Shown here: positions 33,995-40,976 of the stretch, piece after piece
How positions within the stretch are numbered: the first letter of the stretch is position 1
Layout of the letters: every line of letters starts with the position of its first letter
Assembly: GCA_030430565.1 (NCBI GenBank)
Contig: JAUIKS010000010.1
Location: forward strand, 248,001-312,000
Length of the DNA stretch: 64,000 bases
Origin: Polyangia bacterium
Lineage (GTDB): Bacteria; Myxococcota_A; Polyangia; Nannocystales; Nannocystaceae
Reading direction: 5' to 3'
The notes under the pieces: generated by a model
Told to the model about the DNA's origin: nothing
What the model saw: the letters and a program-made list of their open reading frames with translations, nothing else
Databases searched by the model: none
Program-made: the position numbers and the translations under genes

Positions 33995-34049
33995 TCTCAG
34001 TATCTTCTCAGTATCTCATCAATATCTCAACAATGTCTCCTCAGTCGTC
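33995..34049. repeat. Five 11-bp iterons, likely protein-binding array
   Basis: Units TCTCAGTATCT (33995-34005), TCTCAGTATCT, CATCAATATCT, CAACAATGTCT and CCTCAGTCGTC run head to tail with exact 11-bp period, so they lie on one face of the helix. They sit in the divergent promoter between the small conserved gene and the MerR/Xis-like gene. AT-rich for this genome. Confidence 0.7.
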
Positions 34050-34082
34050 AAACGCGGTTTTGGCGTACGGTAGCTTCCTCCT

Positions 34083-34352
34083 GTGCGCACGAAGTGGGCC
34101 ACGCCAGACGAAGTGCGCGACGCCGCGGGCGGCGTCGCGCAGAACACGTTGTGGCGCTGGGTGAAGCTCGGCCTGCTTCCGAAGCCAACGCTCGTCAGCG
34201 GTGGACCAGGAAAAGGGACGCGCAACCGATGGCCACGAGAGGCGCTCGTGCGCGCGCGCTTCGTGGTCGAGCAGCGTGCGGAGGGCTACACGCTGGGCGA
34301 GATCGCAGGGATGATCGCGGAACGCTGGGGGGAGAACGCCTCCGCACCCTGA
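34083..34352 (+). CDS. Small MerR/excisionase-type HTH protein
   Basis: 89 aa. TPDEVRDAAGGVAQNTLWRWVKLGLLPKP is a MerR-like winged helix (helix-turn-helix with WR..K.GLLPxP), and GTRNRWPREALVRARFVVEQRAEG adds the wing and the following helix. Single-domain MerR-like proteins next to tyrosine recombinases are commonly excisionases or regulators of the integrase operon. GTG 34083 is the first start; ATG is absent. No Shine-Dalgarno. The five iterons just upstream are the natural binding site, which would let it autoregulate and control the divergent operon. Confidence 0.75.
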   Translation: MRTKWATPDEVRDAAGGVAQNTLWRWVKLGLLPKPTLVSGGPGKGTRNRWPREALVRARFVVEQRAEGYTLGEIAGMIAERWGENASAP

Positions 34353-34368
34353 CGCTTTCGTCTCCTAG

Positions 34369-34491
34369 AGACCAGCCTGGTTCAAAGAATGGGGCCTCGC
34401 CGAGGAGCGCAAGCGTGGGCTCACCGACGAGTGCGTCGCCCAGGGCCTCGCCTACGAGCGCGTCGGCCCCTCGGCGCGAGGCCGGCACTGA
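34369..34491 (+). pseudogene. Possible gene remnant (40 codons, no start)
   Basis: An open frame ending in TGA at 34489 reads WGLAEERKRGLTDECVAQG and then AYERVGPSARGRH, with host-like codon use, but is preceded by an in-frame TAG and has no start codon. It may be the tail of a degraded or frameshifted gene. Confidence 0.3.
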
Positions 34492-35253
34492 AGGGCAACT
34501 CAGCGGTGTTTCGTCCTCCGCTGTCGCTTTCCATACAACCTGTCTCTTGAAACACACTTGTCGCGAGTCTCAAGGGCATGGCGAGAATCATCACGCAGTG
34601 TTCGACCAAACGGCGCGGACTCTGTGACCAATCGGCGCTTAGTCGTCGACGATTGTTCGGTGATTCGTCAAACTCGGTCGAGCGGGCGCGGCCGGCGTCG
34701 CTAAGTCGCTACTCCGTTACTTGATCCCAACCGTGGCTCGTGCTCGATTTCCGAAGCTGTCCACGTGTCTCTCGGTACATATTCGCGCGGAGCGGGTGCC
34801 GAGTTCTCGCAGGTGACTCCGTGAGCGGAGTCGTTCGGTCGTCAGATTGGTGTCTGGGCGACGGTTCCGCGTCTACGCGCGAACGCTCTCGAGCGCGGAC
34901 CCCACGTGCTGGCTGATGCGCGTGTGAGCGCGCTCGGCTCTCGACGCGCGAACACGCCACGGGCGAGGCCGTGCCGAGTTGGTGTCTCGGTCACTCCGGA
35001 TGCAGCACCCGAGTCCGGCGGTTCGGGAGGGTGGTGTTGGATCTGGTGTCCGAGCCATGTTCGCCGCCCGGTGCTCCTGCCCGCGACGACACGCGCTCCA
35101 TATGAATGGTGATCACCGTCTCGTCGGAGGACGGCTCCCGATGAGTCGTCCGTTGGACACCTGGCTAGCGCGATAGACTTCTCGGATGCTCAACGCATGA
35201 ACTCGAATTCCGGAGGCGCGGCTGCGCTCGGGCATCTCTGAGAACAGACGAGT

Positions 35254-35352
35254 CGATACTCGGTCGACCGAGTTGACTGAGTTGACTGAGTTGACCGAGT
35301 TGACTGTGTTGCCTCTGATAGCCCAGTTGACTCGGTTGACTGAGCTGACCAC
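35254..35352. repeat. 9-bp tandem repeat GTTGACTGA
   Basis: About eight to nine units, mostly GTTGACTGA or GTTGACCGA, with one 18-bp interruption. Non-coding, in the low-GC part of the island. Confidence 0.8.
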
Positions 35353-35810
35353 GTGCCCCTGGCGCGGCCGGGTGACTCAGCCAGCGGCAGTGAGCTGGTC
35401 GAGAATTTTGATCGTTCACCGCGGCGCCGCGGCTTGGCTCCCGAGCGGAGCTGACACCAACTCCCACGAGCAGACGCGGAGGTATCGCGGTCACCGCGAG
35501 AGTTGCCCACGAACGAGCGGAGTCTTCTCAACGAAGACGCGCGCGCTCTGGACGGGAGCGAGACACCAACTCGCCGCACCTCTGGTCTCGAGACCTCGCG
35601 GTGTCGCGGGGAACCTCCACCACGGAGACACCAGCGTCGCGCGAGTAGTCGAACGTCGCGGACCCACGATTTCTCAAGTCGTTCGCGATCGTGGTCCTGC
35701 AGCAGCCGGGTGAACGACGTGGCGTCTACTCGACGCCTGCCTGTGATCGCGGGGATGGTCCCAAACAGCGCAGCCCACGATCGTCACCATGCTTGTGATA
35801 TGGTTGCTTT

Positions 35811-36788
35811 GTGGGAAGCGTTAGCGGAAGCCGTCGCGTTGTCGCGCTGGTGTTCGGCTTCGCGCTCGCGTGCGGCTACGAGGTCCACAACGATCACAGC
35901 AGCGACGGTTGCCTGGCCGGGAGCGCAGGCTGTCCGTGCGCGGAGGATGGCGGCTGCGACGCCGCGCTCGAGTGCGTTGACGGCGTGTGCCAGCCGGGGC
36001 CCGGCGATAGCACCACGAGTACGGCGGGCGCGACGACGAGCGACGCGAGCGATGGGACCTCGAGCACCGGTAGTGCGACGACCGAGAGCGCGACCAACGA
36101 GGCTTCGTGCGTCGAGCACTCCGAATTATGGTGCGATGTCTTCTCGCAGGATTGCTGCGATGGCCTGAAGTGCGCCGCCTTCGACATGGACGGTGACGGC
36201 GCCTGGGAGAGCACGAAGTGTGTCGACGTGATCGGCGATGGTCAGCACGGTGAGCCGTGTGAGGCCGAGGGGGGCGCGAACGGCATCGACGACTGCGCGA
36301 AGGGGCAGATGTGCTGGCACCTCAACGAGGAGGGAGAGGGCATCTGCGTGGCACAGTGTCAAGGGTACCCAGAGCAGCCGATCTGCACGCCGTCGAGCAC
36401 CGTCTGCGTGCAGATGTCAGACGGGGCGATACAGCTGTGCCTCGGCTGCGACCCGCTGGTTCAGGACTGTCCGGTGGACAAGGTCTGCGTCGCGGCCGAG
36501 CTGTACCACGGTTTTCGCTGCTACTCGGATCTCTCGGATGGGATGATGCCCGAGGGCGCCCCATGTATGGGCTTTTGCGACCCGGGGCTCCTGTGTGTGG
36601 ACTCGGGCTTCTATCCAAGTCCCGCCTGCCAGGACTCGCCAGGGTGCTGCGCGCCGTATTGTGACCTCATGGACATAGGCGCCTGTCAGGGCCTCTCGGT
36701 CGAGGGGAGCGACTGTGTGCCATGGGGCGAGTTCGGGACCGTGCCGACGGATCTCGAGCATCTCGGCGTGTGCGGGGTGATGCCGTGA
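35811..36788 (+). CDS. Cys-rich lipoprotein, tandem paralogue 1
   Basis: 325 aa. FALAC gives an acyl Cys at ~21. The N-terminal module (CGYEVHNDHSSDGC, SAGCPCAEDGGCDAALECVDGVCQ) is an EGF-like or DUF4215-type disulfide cluster, and a Ser/Thr/Ala linker separates it from a second Cys-rich domain (QDCCDGLKCAAFDMDGDGAWESTKC..., DCAKGQMCWH, CDPGLLCVDSG, SPGCCAPYCD). The D.DGDG-like acidic loop may bind calcium. GTG 35811 follows TATGGT at 6 nt. Its GTGA end overlaps the next gene, which is about 50-60 % identical by eye. A surface adhesin or binding role is a guess. Confidence 0.75.
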   Translation: MGSVSGSRRVVALVFGFALACGYEVHNDHSSDGCLAGSAGCPCAEDGGCDAALECVDGVCQPGPGDSTTSTAGATTSDASDGTSSTGSATTESATNEASCVEHSELWCDVFSQDCCDGLKCAAFDMDGDGAWESTKCVDVIGDGQHGEPCEAEGGANGIDDCAKGQMCWHLNEEGEGICVAQCQGYPEQPICTPSSTVCVQMSDGAIQLCLGCDPLVQDCPVDKVCVAAELYHGFRCYSDLSDGMMPEGAPCMGFCDPGLLCVDSGFYPSPACQDSPGCCAPYCDLMDIGACQGLSVEGSDCVPWGEFGTVPTDLEHLGVCGVMP

Positions 36789-37843
36789 ACGGAGTACGAG
36801 GGCGATCGGCGGGCTGGCCCTTCCGCCACATCTCGGTCGCCGCGATCGTTGGCTCGTTCGCGCTCGCGTGCGGCTACGAGGTCCACAACGACGAGAGCAG
36901 CGACGGCTGCCCGGCCGGGAGCGCGGGCTGTCCGTGCGCGGAGGATGGCGAGTGCGAGGGCGCGCTCGAGTGTGTCGGCGGGGTGTGTCAGTCGGGGCCT
37001 GTAGGTAGCACGACATCGCTCTCGGCGATCACCGGGAGCTCGAGCATCGGCGCGGGCACGAATGGGAGCACGAGCACGAGCGAGACTGGAGACTCCAGCT
37101 CCGGTGTAGGCACGGGTGAAACCGCGGGCTGCGAGTTCATCTGCGACGCGGACGAACCGATGGGAACGCAGCGATGCGACGTATTCGCCCAGGACTGCCC
37201 AGAAGGTCAGAAGTGCTCCGCGTACGACATGAACGATGACGGCGTCCTCGGCAGCACCACCTGCTTCGAAGTTGCGGGCGACGGCCAGCACGGTGACCCG
37301 TGCACGATCCAGGTCGGCGTGGGCGCCATTGACGACTGCGCTGCAGGGGTGATGTGCTGGTTCGTCGACGACGAGGGAGCGGGTGTCTGCATCGAGCTGT
37401 GCACGGGGACGCCCGAGAACCCTGCGTGCGCTCCGCCGAACACGCAATGTGTGCTCTGCGGCGGCTGCGTGATCAACCTGTGCATCCCTGGTTGCGACCC
37501 GCTGATCCAGGACTGCATGGCGGGTGAGCTGTGCATCGGCGACCCGAACAGCGACAACTTCGTGTGCGTGCTCGATGACTCGGGCGGGATGTCCCCAGAG
37601 GGCACATCGTGCGAGTTCGCTAACGTCTGCAACCCGGGCCTGATGTGCGTGAGTCCGGAGTTCTACCCGAACCCGGCCTGCGAGGAGGCGCTGGGCTGCT
37701 GCGCGCCATTCTGCGATCTCGACGACGGCGACGAGGGCTGCCAGGATCTGTCGGTGATTGACGCTGTTTGCGTGCCCTATCACGATCCTGGCGAAGCGCC
37801 GCCAGGTCTCGAGAACGTGGGCGTGTGCGGGGTAATGCCGTGA
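36785..37843 (+). CDS. Cys-rich lipoprotein, tandem paralogue 2
   Basis: 352 aa. FALAC gives an acyl Cys at ~29. It repeats the architecture of the upstream gene: CGYEVHNDESSDGC, CPCAEDGECEGALEC, a Ser/Thr/Gly linker, then QDCPEGQKCSAYDMNDDGVLGSTTC, IDDCAAGVMCWFVDDEGAG, CNPGLMCVSP and GCCAPFCDLDDGDEGC. DNA identity is highest around the signal peptide and first Cys module, so the copy arose by tandem duplication. The GTG start overlaps the preceding TGA by 4 bp (translational coupling). It is the last gene before the right boundary repeats. Confidence 0.75.
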   Translation: MNGVRGRSAGWPFRHISVAAIVGSFALACGYEVHNDESSDGCPAGSAGCPCAEDGECEGALECVGGVCQSGPVGSTTSLSAITGSSSIGAGTNGSTSTSETGDSSSGVGTGETAGCEFICDADEPMGTQRCDVFAQDCPEGQKCSAYDMNDDGVLGSTTCFEVAGDGQHGDPCTIQVGVGAIDDCAAGVMCWFVDDEGAGVCIELCTGTPENPACAPPNTQCVLCGGCVINLCIPGCDPLIQDCMAGELCIGDPNSDNFVCVLDDSGGMSPEGTSCEFANVCNPGLMCVSPEFYPNPACEEALGCCAPFCDLDDGDEGCQDLSVIDAVCVPYHDPGEAPPGLENVGVCGVMP

Positions 37844-37995
37844 GCGTACCGCAACGCCGGGCTGGGAGCGCGAACTGCCCGAGGGGAGGCTCGAGTGCGT
37901 CGACAGGCCGATGTGCCCAATATGTGCCACGCACATCGCAGGATCCGGAGTCCCCGCGCCCCCTCCCGCGTACTCGCTCGCGCACGAAAAAGCCC

Positions 37996-38052
37996 GGTAC
38001 TGCGGTCAGAAGTGACGGAAACAGCGAGCTGCCGGGAAGTGACCGCAGTACC
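37996..38052. repeat. 13-bp perfect inverted repeat with 31-bp spacer
   Basis: GGTACTGCGGTCA (37996-38008) and TGACCGCAGTACC (38040-38052). Downstream of the tandem lipoproteins, near the right island boundary. It could be a hairpin, a recombinase site or an operator. Confidence 0.6.
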
Positions 38053-38069
38053 AGGTTGTGGGGTGTGTC

Positions 38070-38240
38070 GTACGCCCGGTACAACTTCGGTTCGCCGCCT
38101 CGCCAGCGACGAAAACTCCGGCGCGAGCCGTCGCGCGGGACTTTCGCCACGGGCTGCTAGCGTCGTCTCATCGCCTCGCCGGCAACGAGAATTCCCGCGC
38201 GACGCGGCGCGCGGTCCTTCACACGTTGTTCGCTCGCTAG
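38070..38240 (-). repeat. Two diverged ~80-bp repeat copies at the right boundary
   Basis: Read on the minus strand, the copy ending at 38160 and the one ending at ~38240 both contain a GTYGCYGGCGARGCG-like core after a CG-rich stretch and share ~75 % identity by eye. A third, inverted relative begins at 32208. Together with 37844-38069 this is a 414-bp gene-free interval before the Nudix gene. Confidence 0.5.
38138..38160 (-). repeat. Right 23-bp inverted repeat of the accessory island
   Basis: Begins GGACTTTCGCC and ends GGGCTGCTAG; exact reverse complement of 32208-32230. The interval between the two copies is 5.9 kb and contains the integrase. Confidence 0.8.
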
Positions 38241-38257
38241 CTCACCGTGCTGCTTAA

Positions 38258-38890
38258 CTACGGCCACAGGCGCGCGGCGAGCTCGAAGCCGCGGCGCGCG
38301 AGCCGGCGGGTGCTCTCGTCGGTGTCGAGCGCGCTCAGCTCCTCGGGCGCGTACCAGCCCAGCGCCTCGGACTCGTGGTTGCCGCGCAGCTCGGCGCCGG
38401 CCGGCGCGCGGACGAGGAAGCGCAGGTCGAAGTGCAGGTGCGGCAGCTCGCCGGGCGGCGCGACCGCGTGGATGTCGAGGTCGATCGGCGCCGTCTCGAT
38501 CTCGAGCGCGCCCTCGGGCAGCCCGCTCTCCTCGGTCGCCTCGCGCAGCGCGACCGCGACCAGGTTGCCGTCGCCGTCGGCGTGCCCGCCCGGCTGAAGC
38601 CAGCGCTGCAGCTTGCGGTGGCGCAGCAGCAGCGCGCGGGCGCGGGCGTGGTCGACGACCAGCGCGGACGCGGTGATATGACCTTTTGTGCAGGTTCTCA
38701 GGAGCGCGTCGGGGTGCCGGCCGATGAACTCGAGGGTCCGCCAGCGAGCGGCTCGCAGCGCGGGCGTGTCGGCGTGCAGCGCCGCGACGAAGGCGGCCGC
38801 GCGGGTCGGGCTGCGGTCGGGCGCGAGCCGGGGGTCGCCGGCGCGGAGGAGCAGCGGCTGGGTCGGGGCGCTGGCGTGCGAGATTCCCAT
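38258..38890 (-). CDS. Nudix hydrolase
   Basis: 210 aa. The Nudix box is complete: GGHADGDGNLVAVALREATEESGL spans the G-x5-E-x7-REUxEExGU pattern (positions ~119-142), with LQPGGHAD leading in. It hydrolyses a nucleoside diphosphate linked to another moiety; the substrate is not predictable. The N-terminal ~75 residues are an extra helical region (RAAAFVAALHADTPALRAARWRTLEF). The ATG at 38890 is preceded by TATGTG at 8 nt. It is divergent from the deoxynucleoside kinase gene, which hints at nucleotide-pool housekeeping. It begins the core genome to the right of the island. Confidence 0.88.
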   Translation of the reverse strand: MGISHASAPTQPLLLRAGDPRLAPDRSPTRAAAFVAALHADTPALRAARWRTLEFIGRHPDALLRTCTKGHITASALVVDHARARALLLRHRKLQRWLQPGGHADGDGNLVAVALREATEESGLPEGALEIETAPIDLDIHAVAPPGELPHLHFDLRFLVRAPAGAELRGNHESEALGWYAPEELSALDTDESTRRLARRGFELAARLWP

Positions 38891-38955
38891 GCGCCGGACA
38901 CATAACAGGGTCCCTCGCGCTTGTCTGCCCGCGCGTCGCGCTCCCAGAGCCGTGT

Positions 38956-38961
38956 TACGCT
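38956..38961 (+). promoter_or_regulatory. -10 element TACGCT, leaderless start
   Basis: TACGCT lies 9 nt before the ATG at 38971 with no Shine-Dalgarno. Confidence 0.45.
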
Positions 38962-38970
38962 CGCGCCTCC

Positions 38971-39687
38971 ATGGCGGTGAAAAAGCGTGCGAAGGCGATC
39001 GTGAGCGCGGCCTTGGGGCGAGGCGCCGCGAGGGCGGCGAACGAGACCGGCGCCGAGCCGTCGGCGCGCTCGAGCTCGCGTCGTTTTATCGCGGTCGCCG
39101 GCAACATCGGCGTCGGCAAGACGACGATGGTCGAGTACCTGTGCCACCGCTACGGGTTTCGCCCCTTCGTCGAGCCGAACCTGCAAAACCCCTACCTCGA
39201 CGACTTCTACGCGGACATGAAGCAGTGGGCCTTCCACTCGCAGATCAGCTTCTTGACGCACAAGTTCCGGATCCACAACGAGCTGATGGCCGAGCCCTCG
39301 ACGGTGGTGCAGGACCGCACGATCTACGAGGACGCCGAGATCTTCGCCCGCTACCTGCACGCCTCGGGCTGCATGACGGACCGCGACTGGAAGACCTACT
39401 GCGATCTCTACGCGGTGATGCGCCGCGTGCTCGAGCCGCCGGATCTGCTGATCGTGCTGCGCTGCTCGGTGCGCGCGATCCGTCGCCGCGTGCGGCAGCG
39501 CGGCCGCGCCAACGAGCAGTCGATCCCCGCCAAGTACCTGCGCAAGCTCAACGAGCTGTACGAGGATTGGTTCGCGCGCTACGACCTCTCGCCCGTGCTC
39601 GAGATCGACACCGAGAACCTCGACTACGTGTCCGACTGCGTGCACCGCCTCGAGTTCCAGCGCGCGGTCGAGCCGTTCTTGTCCTGA
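38971..39687 (+). CDS. Deoxynucleoside kinase family protein
   Basis: 238 aa. The P-loop GNIGVGKTT is at ~45-53, followed by FVEPNLQNPYLDDFYADMKQWAF (the family's ENP/DFY substrate region), then QDRTIYEDAEIFA (the DRS/ERS-type motif that contacts the phosphates) and a LID-like RRRVRQRGRANEQ. This is the dAK/dGK/TK2 fold that phosphorylates deoxynucleosides with ATP in salvage. The N-terminal ~40 residues are basic and variable. The best guess for substrate is dA/dG, as in bacterial dAK/dGK. It converges with the outer-membrane-like gene on the other strand. Confidence 0.88.
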   Translation: MAVKKRAKAIVSAALGRGAARAANETGAEPSARSSSRRFIAVAGNIGVGKTTMVEYLCHRYGFRPFVEPNLQNPYLDDFYADMKQWAFHSQISFLTHKFRIHNELMAEPSTVVQDRTIYEDAEIFARYLHASGCMTDRDWKTYCDLYAVMRRVLEPPDLLIVLRCSVRAIRRRVRQRGRANEQSIPAKYLRKLNELYEDWFARYDLSPVLEIDTENLDYVSDCVHRLEFQRAVEPFLS

Positions 39688-39696
39688 GCGCGCGAG

Positions 39697-40359
39697 CTAA
39701 AAGCTGTACACGAGCCCGACGTGCGGGCCGAAGCGGAAGTCGCAGTAGCCGTGCAGCGAGTCGCCGGCCTCCGGGGTGTCGACCGCGAAGGCGGCCTCGC
39801 AGGTCTCGCGCGGGAACGGGCTGGTGAAGCGGAACGCGAGGTCGAGATGCACGCCGCCGCCGAGCCAGATCAACATCCCCGGGGACACCAGCCAGTGCCC
39901 GGCCACGTGCCCGTCGCGGTTGAAGATGGTGGGGCCGAGGCCGGCGAGCAGGTAGATCGCGAAGGCCTCGCGGCGCAGCGGCGTGTAGCGCAGCGTAGGC
40001 GTCGCCCGGAACGCGAAGGTCGGCAGGCGCGCCGCGAATTCGCGCCACTGCGCGGTCAGGGCGGTGTTCCACAGGAACACGGAGAACTCGGCCTCGAGCC
40101 CGAGCTCGAGGCCCGTGATGACGTAGTTGCCGCCGCGGGCGACCGCGCTGAGGGTGGTCAGCCCCGCGGGGATGCCGACGGTGGCGCCCAGGCCCGCGGT
40201 CCACGTGCCGCGCGTCCAGCGAGTCGCGGGCTCTAGCTCGGGTCGCGCGTCGGCGTCGGCGGCCGGCGGGCTCGCGACCTGCGGACCCTCGCGCGCGCTC
40301 TCGTCGTCCGGGAGCGAGGCGAGCCCCAGGAGCAGGAGCGCGAGCGGTGGTCGACCCAC
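39697..40359 (-). CDS. Outer-membrane beta-barrel-like protein
   Basis: 220 aa. A hydrophobic N-terminus (LALLLLGLASL) acts as a signal peptide. The rest alternates hydrophobic and polar residues with Gly turns (GTWTAGLGATVGIPAG, FAIYLLAGLGPTIF, LIWLGGGVHLDLAFRF) and ends in VGLVYSF, a terminal aromatic typical of barrels assembled by BAM. Eight strands would suit this length. GTG 40359 follows TATCAT by 6 nt, so translation is probably leaderless. No known family recognised. Confidence 0.65.
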   Translation of the reverse strand: MGRPPLALLLLGLASLPDDESAREGPQVASPPAADADARPELEPATRWTRGTWTAGLGATVGIPAGLTTLSAVARGGNYVITGLELGLEAEFSVFLWNTALTAQWREFAARLPTFAFRATPTLRYTPLRREAFAIYLLAGLGPTIFNRDGHVAGHWLVSPGMLIWLGGGVHLDLAFRFTSPFPRETCEAAFAVDTPEAGDSLHGYCDFRFGPHVGLVYSF

Positions 40360-40365
40360 GCGGCG

Positions 40366-40371
40366 ATGATA
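40366..40371 (-). promoter_or_regulatory. -10 element TATCAT, leaderless start
   Basis: TATCAT on the minus strand, 6 nt before the GTG at 40359. Confidence 0.5.
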
Positions 40372-40401
40372 CCCGATTCGCCCGAGCCGTCCGCGCCGCG
40401 G

Positions 40402-40899
40402 CTACGTCCAGGTCGAGTTGACGAGGCCGACGAGCACGATGACCGAGAACGCCGCGTAGGCGATGATGAACAGGCGCGCGAGGCGGAGCTCGTGACGCGT
40501 GAACCAAAGCCGCGGACCCTTGACGGGTCGCGTGTAGAAGCGCTTGTACTCGCGGGTGATGAAGTTGGGGAGCTCGCGCTCGTAGCTCGCCTCGAGCTCG
40601 CGGAGCATGTCGTACCACCAGCCGAGCAGCGTGCTGTAGTGCGTGACGAGCCGCGTCCACATGTAGCTCGCGGCCATCCCGGCGAGCAGCAGCAGCAAGA
40701 TCGCGAGCAGCTGCCAGCCGACGAAGGTGACCTTGCCCTTGAGGATGTAGGCGGTCGCCCCGATGATCGCGGCGTTGACCGTGAGGTGCACGCCGGTCAT
40801 CGCCTGGCGCCGACCCATCAAGCGGTTCACGTGCTCCCAGACCATCATGTACTGGTCCTTCAGCGACATGGCCGCGGGGCGCTTCTCGGGATCATTCAT
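40402..40899 (-). CDS. Small integral membrane protein (RipA-like?)
   Basis: 165 aa. Two membrane helices near residues 42-80 (HLTVNAAIIGATAYIL and WQLLAILLLLLAGMAASYMW) and one at the C-terminus (LFIIAYAAFSVIVLVGLV). A conserved-looking soluble loop (YSTLLGWWYDMLRELEASYERELPNFITREYKRFY) lies between. The layout resembles the RipA-type octameric membrane proteins, but I am not certain. It lies 77 bp upstream of the metallo-beta-lactamase gene on the same strand order, separated by a 20-bp direct repeat. Confidence 0.65.
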   Translation of the reverse strand: MNDPEKRPAAMSLKDQYMMVWEHVNRLMGRRQAMTGVHLTVNAAIIGATAYILKGKVTFVGWQLLAILLLLLAGMAASYMWTRLVTHYSTLLGWWYDMLRELEASYERELPNFITREYKRFYTRPVKGPRLWFTRHELRLARLFIIAYAAFSVIVLVGLVNSTWT

Positions 40900-40930
40900 C
40901 GGAGGCGTGTGCGTGTGTACTGCATTTTCC

Positions 40931-40975
40931 GCGCGCCGGGAAGCGTCGCGCGGGCGCGCGCCGGGAAGCGTCGCG
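40931..40975. repeat. 20-bp direct repeat, 25 bp apart
   Basis: GCGCGCCGGGAAGCG plus five matching bases at 40931-40950 and again at 40956-40975. It fills the short gap before the metallo-beta-lactamase stop codon. Confidence 0.7.
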
Positions 40976-40976
40976 A

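Larger units (their letters stand above)
34353..35810. other. 1.46-kb repeat-rich, lower-GC non-coding stretch of the island
   Basis: No intact gene. G+C drops and codon bias is lost. It contains a possible gene remnant (34369-34491), the hairpin ACTCCG-TGAG-CGGAGT near 34815-34830, about six copies of TTGGTGTC/GACACCAA (including a 15-bp inverted pair at 34975-34989 and 35559-35573) and a 9-bp tandem repeat at 35254-35352. TATGGT at 35799-35804 lies 6 nt before the GTG of the next gene. Confidence 0.55.

Noticed and set aside
35254-35352. CRISPR-like array
   Set aside because: Units are 9 bp with no spacers, and there are no cas genes in the window.
32208-38160. Complete prophage
   Set aside because: There are no capsid, terminase, portal or lysis genes; only an integrase, a small HTH protein and lipoprotein cargo.
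38070-38240. Integron attC-like sites at the right boundary of the island
   Set aside because: The repeats lack the RYYYAAC/GTTRRRY core pair, and the recombinase lacks the extra helix typical of integron integrases.
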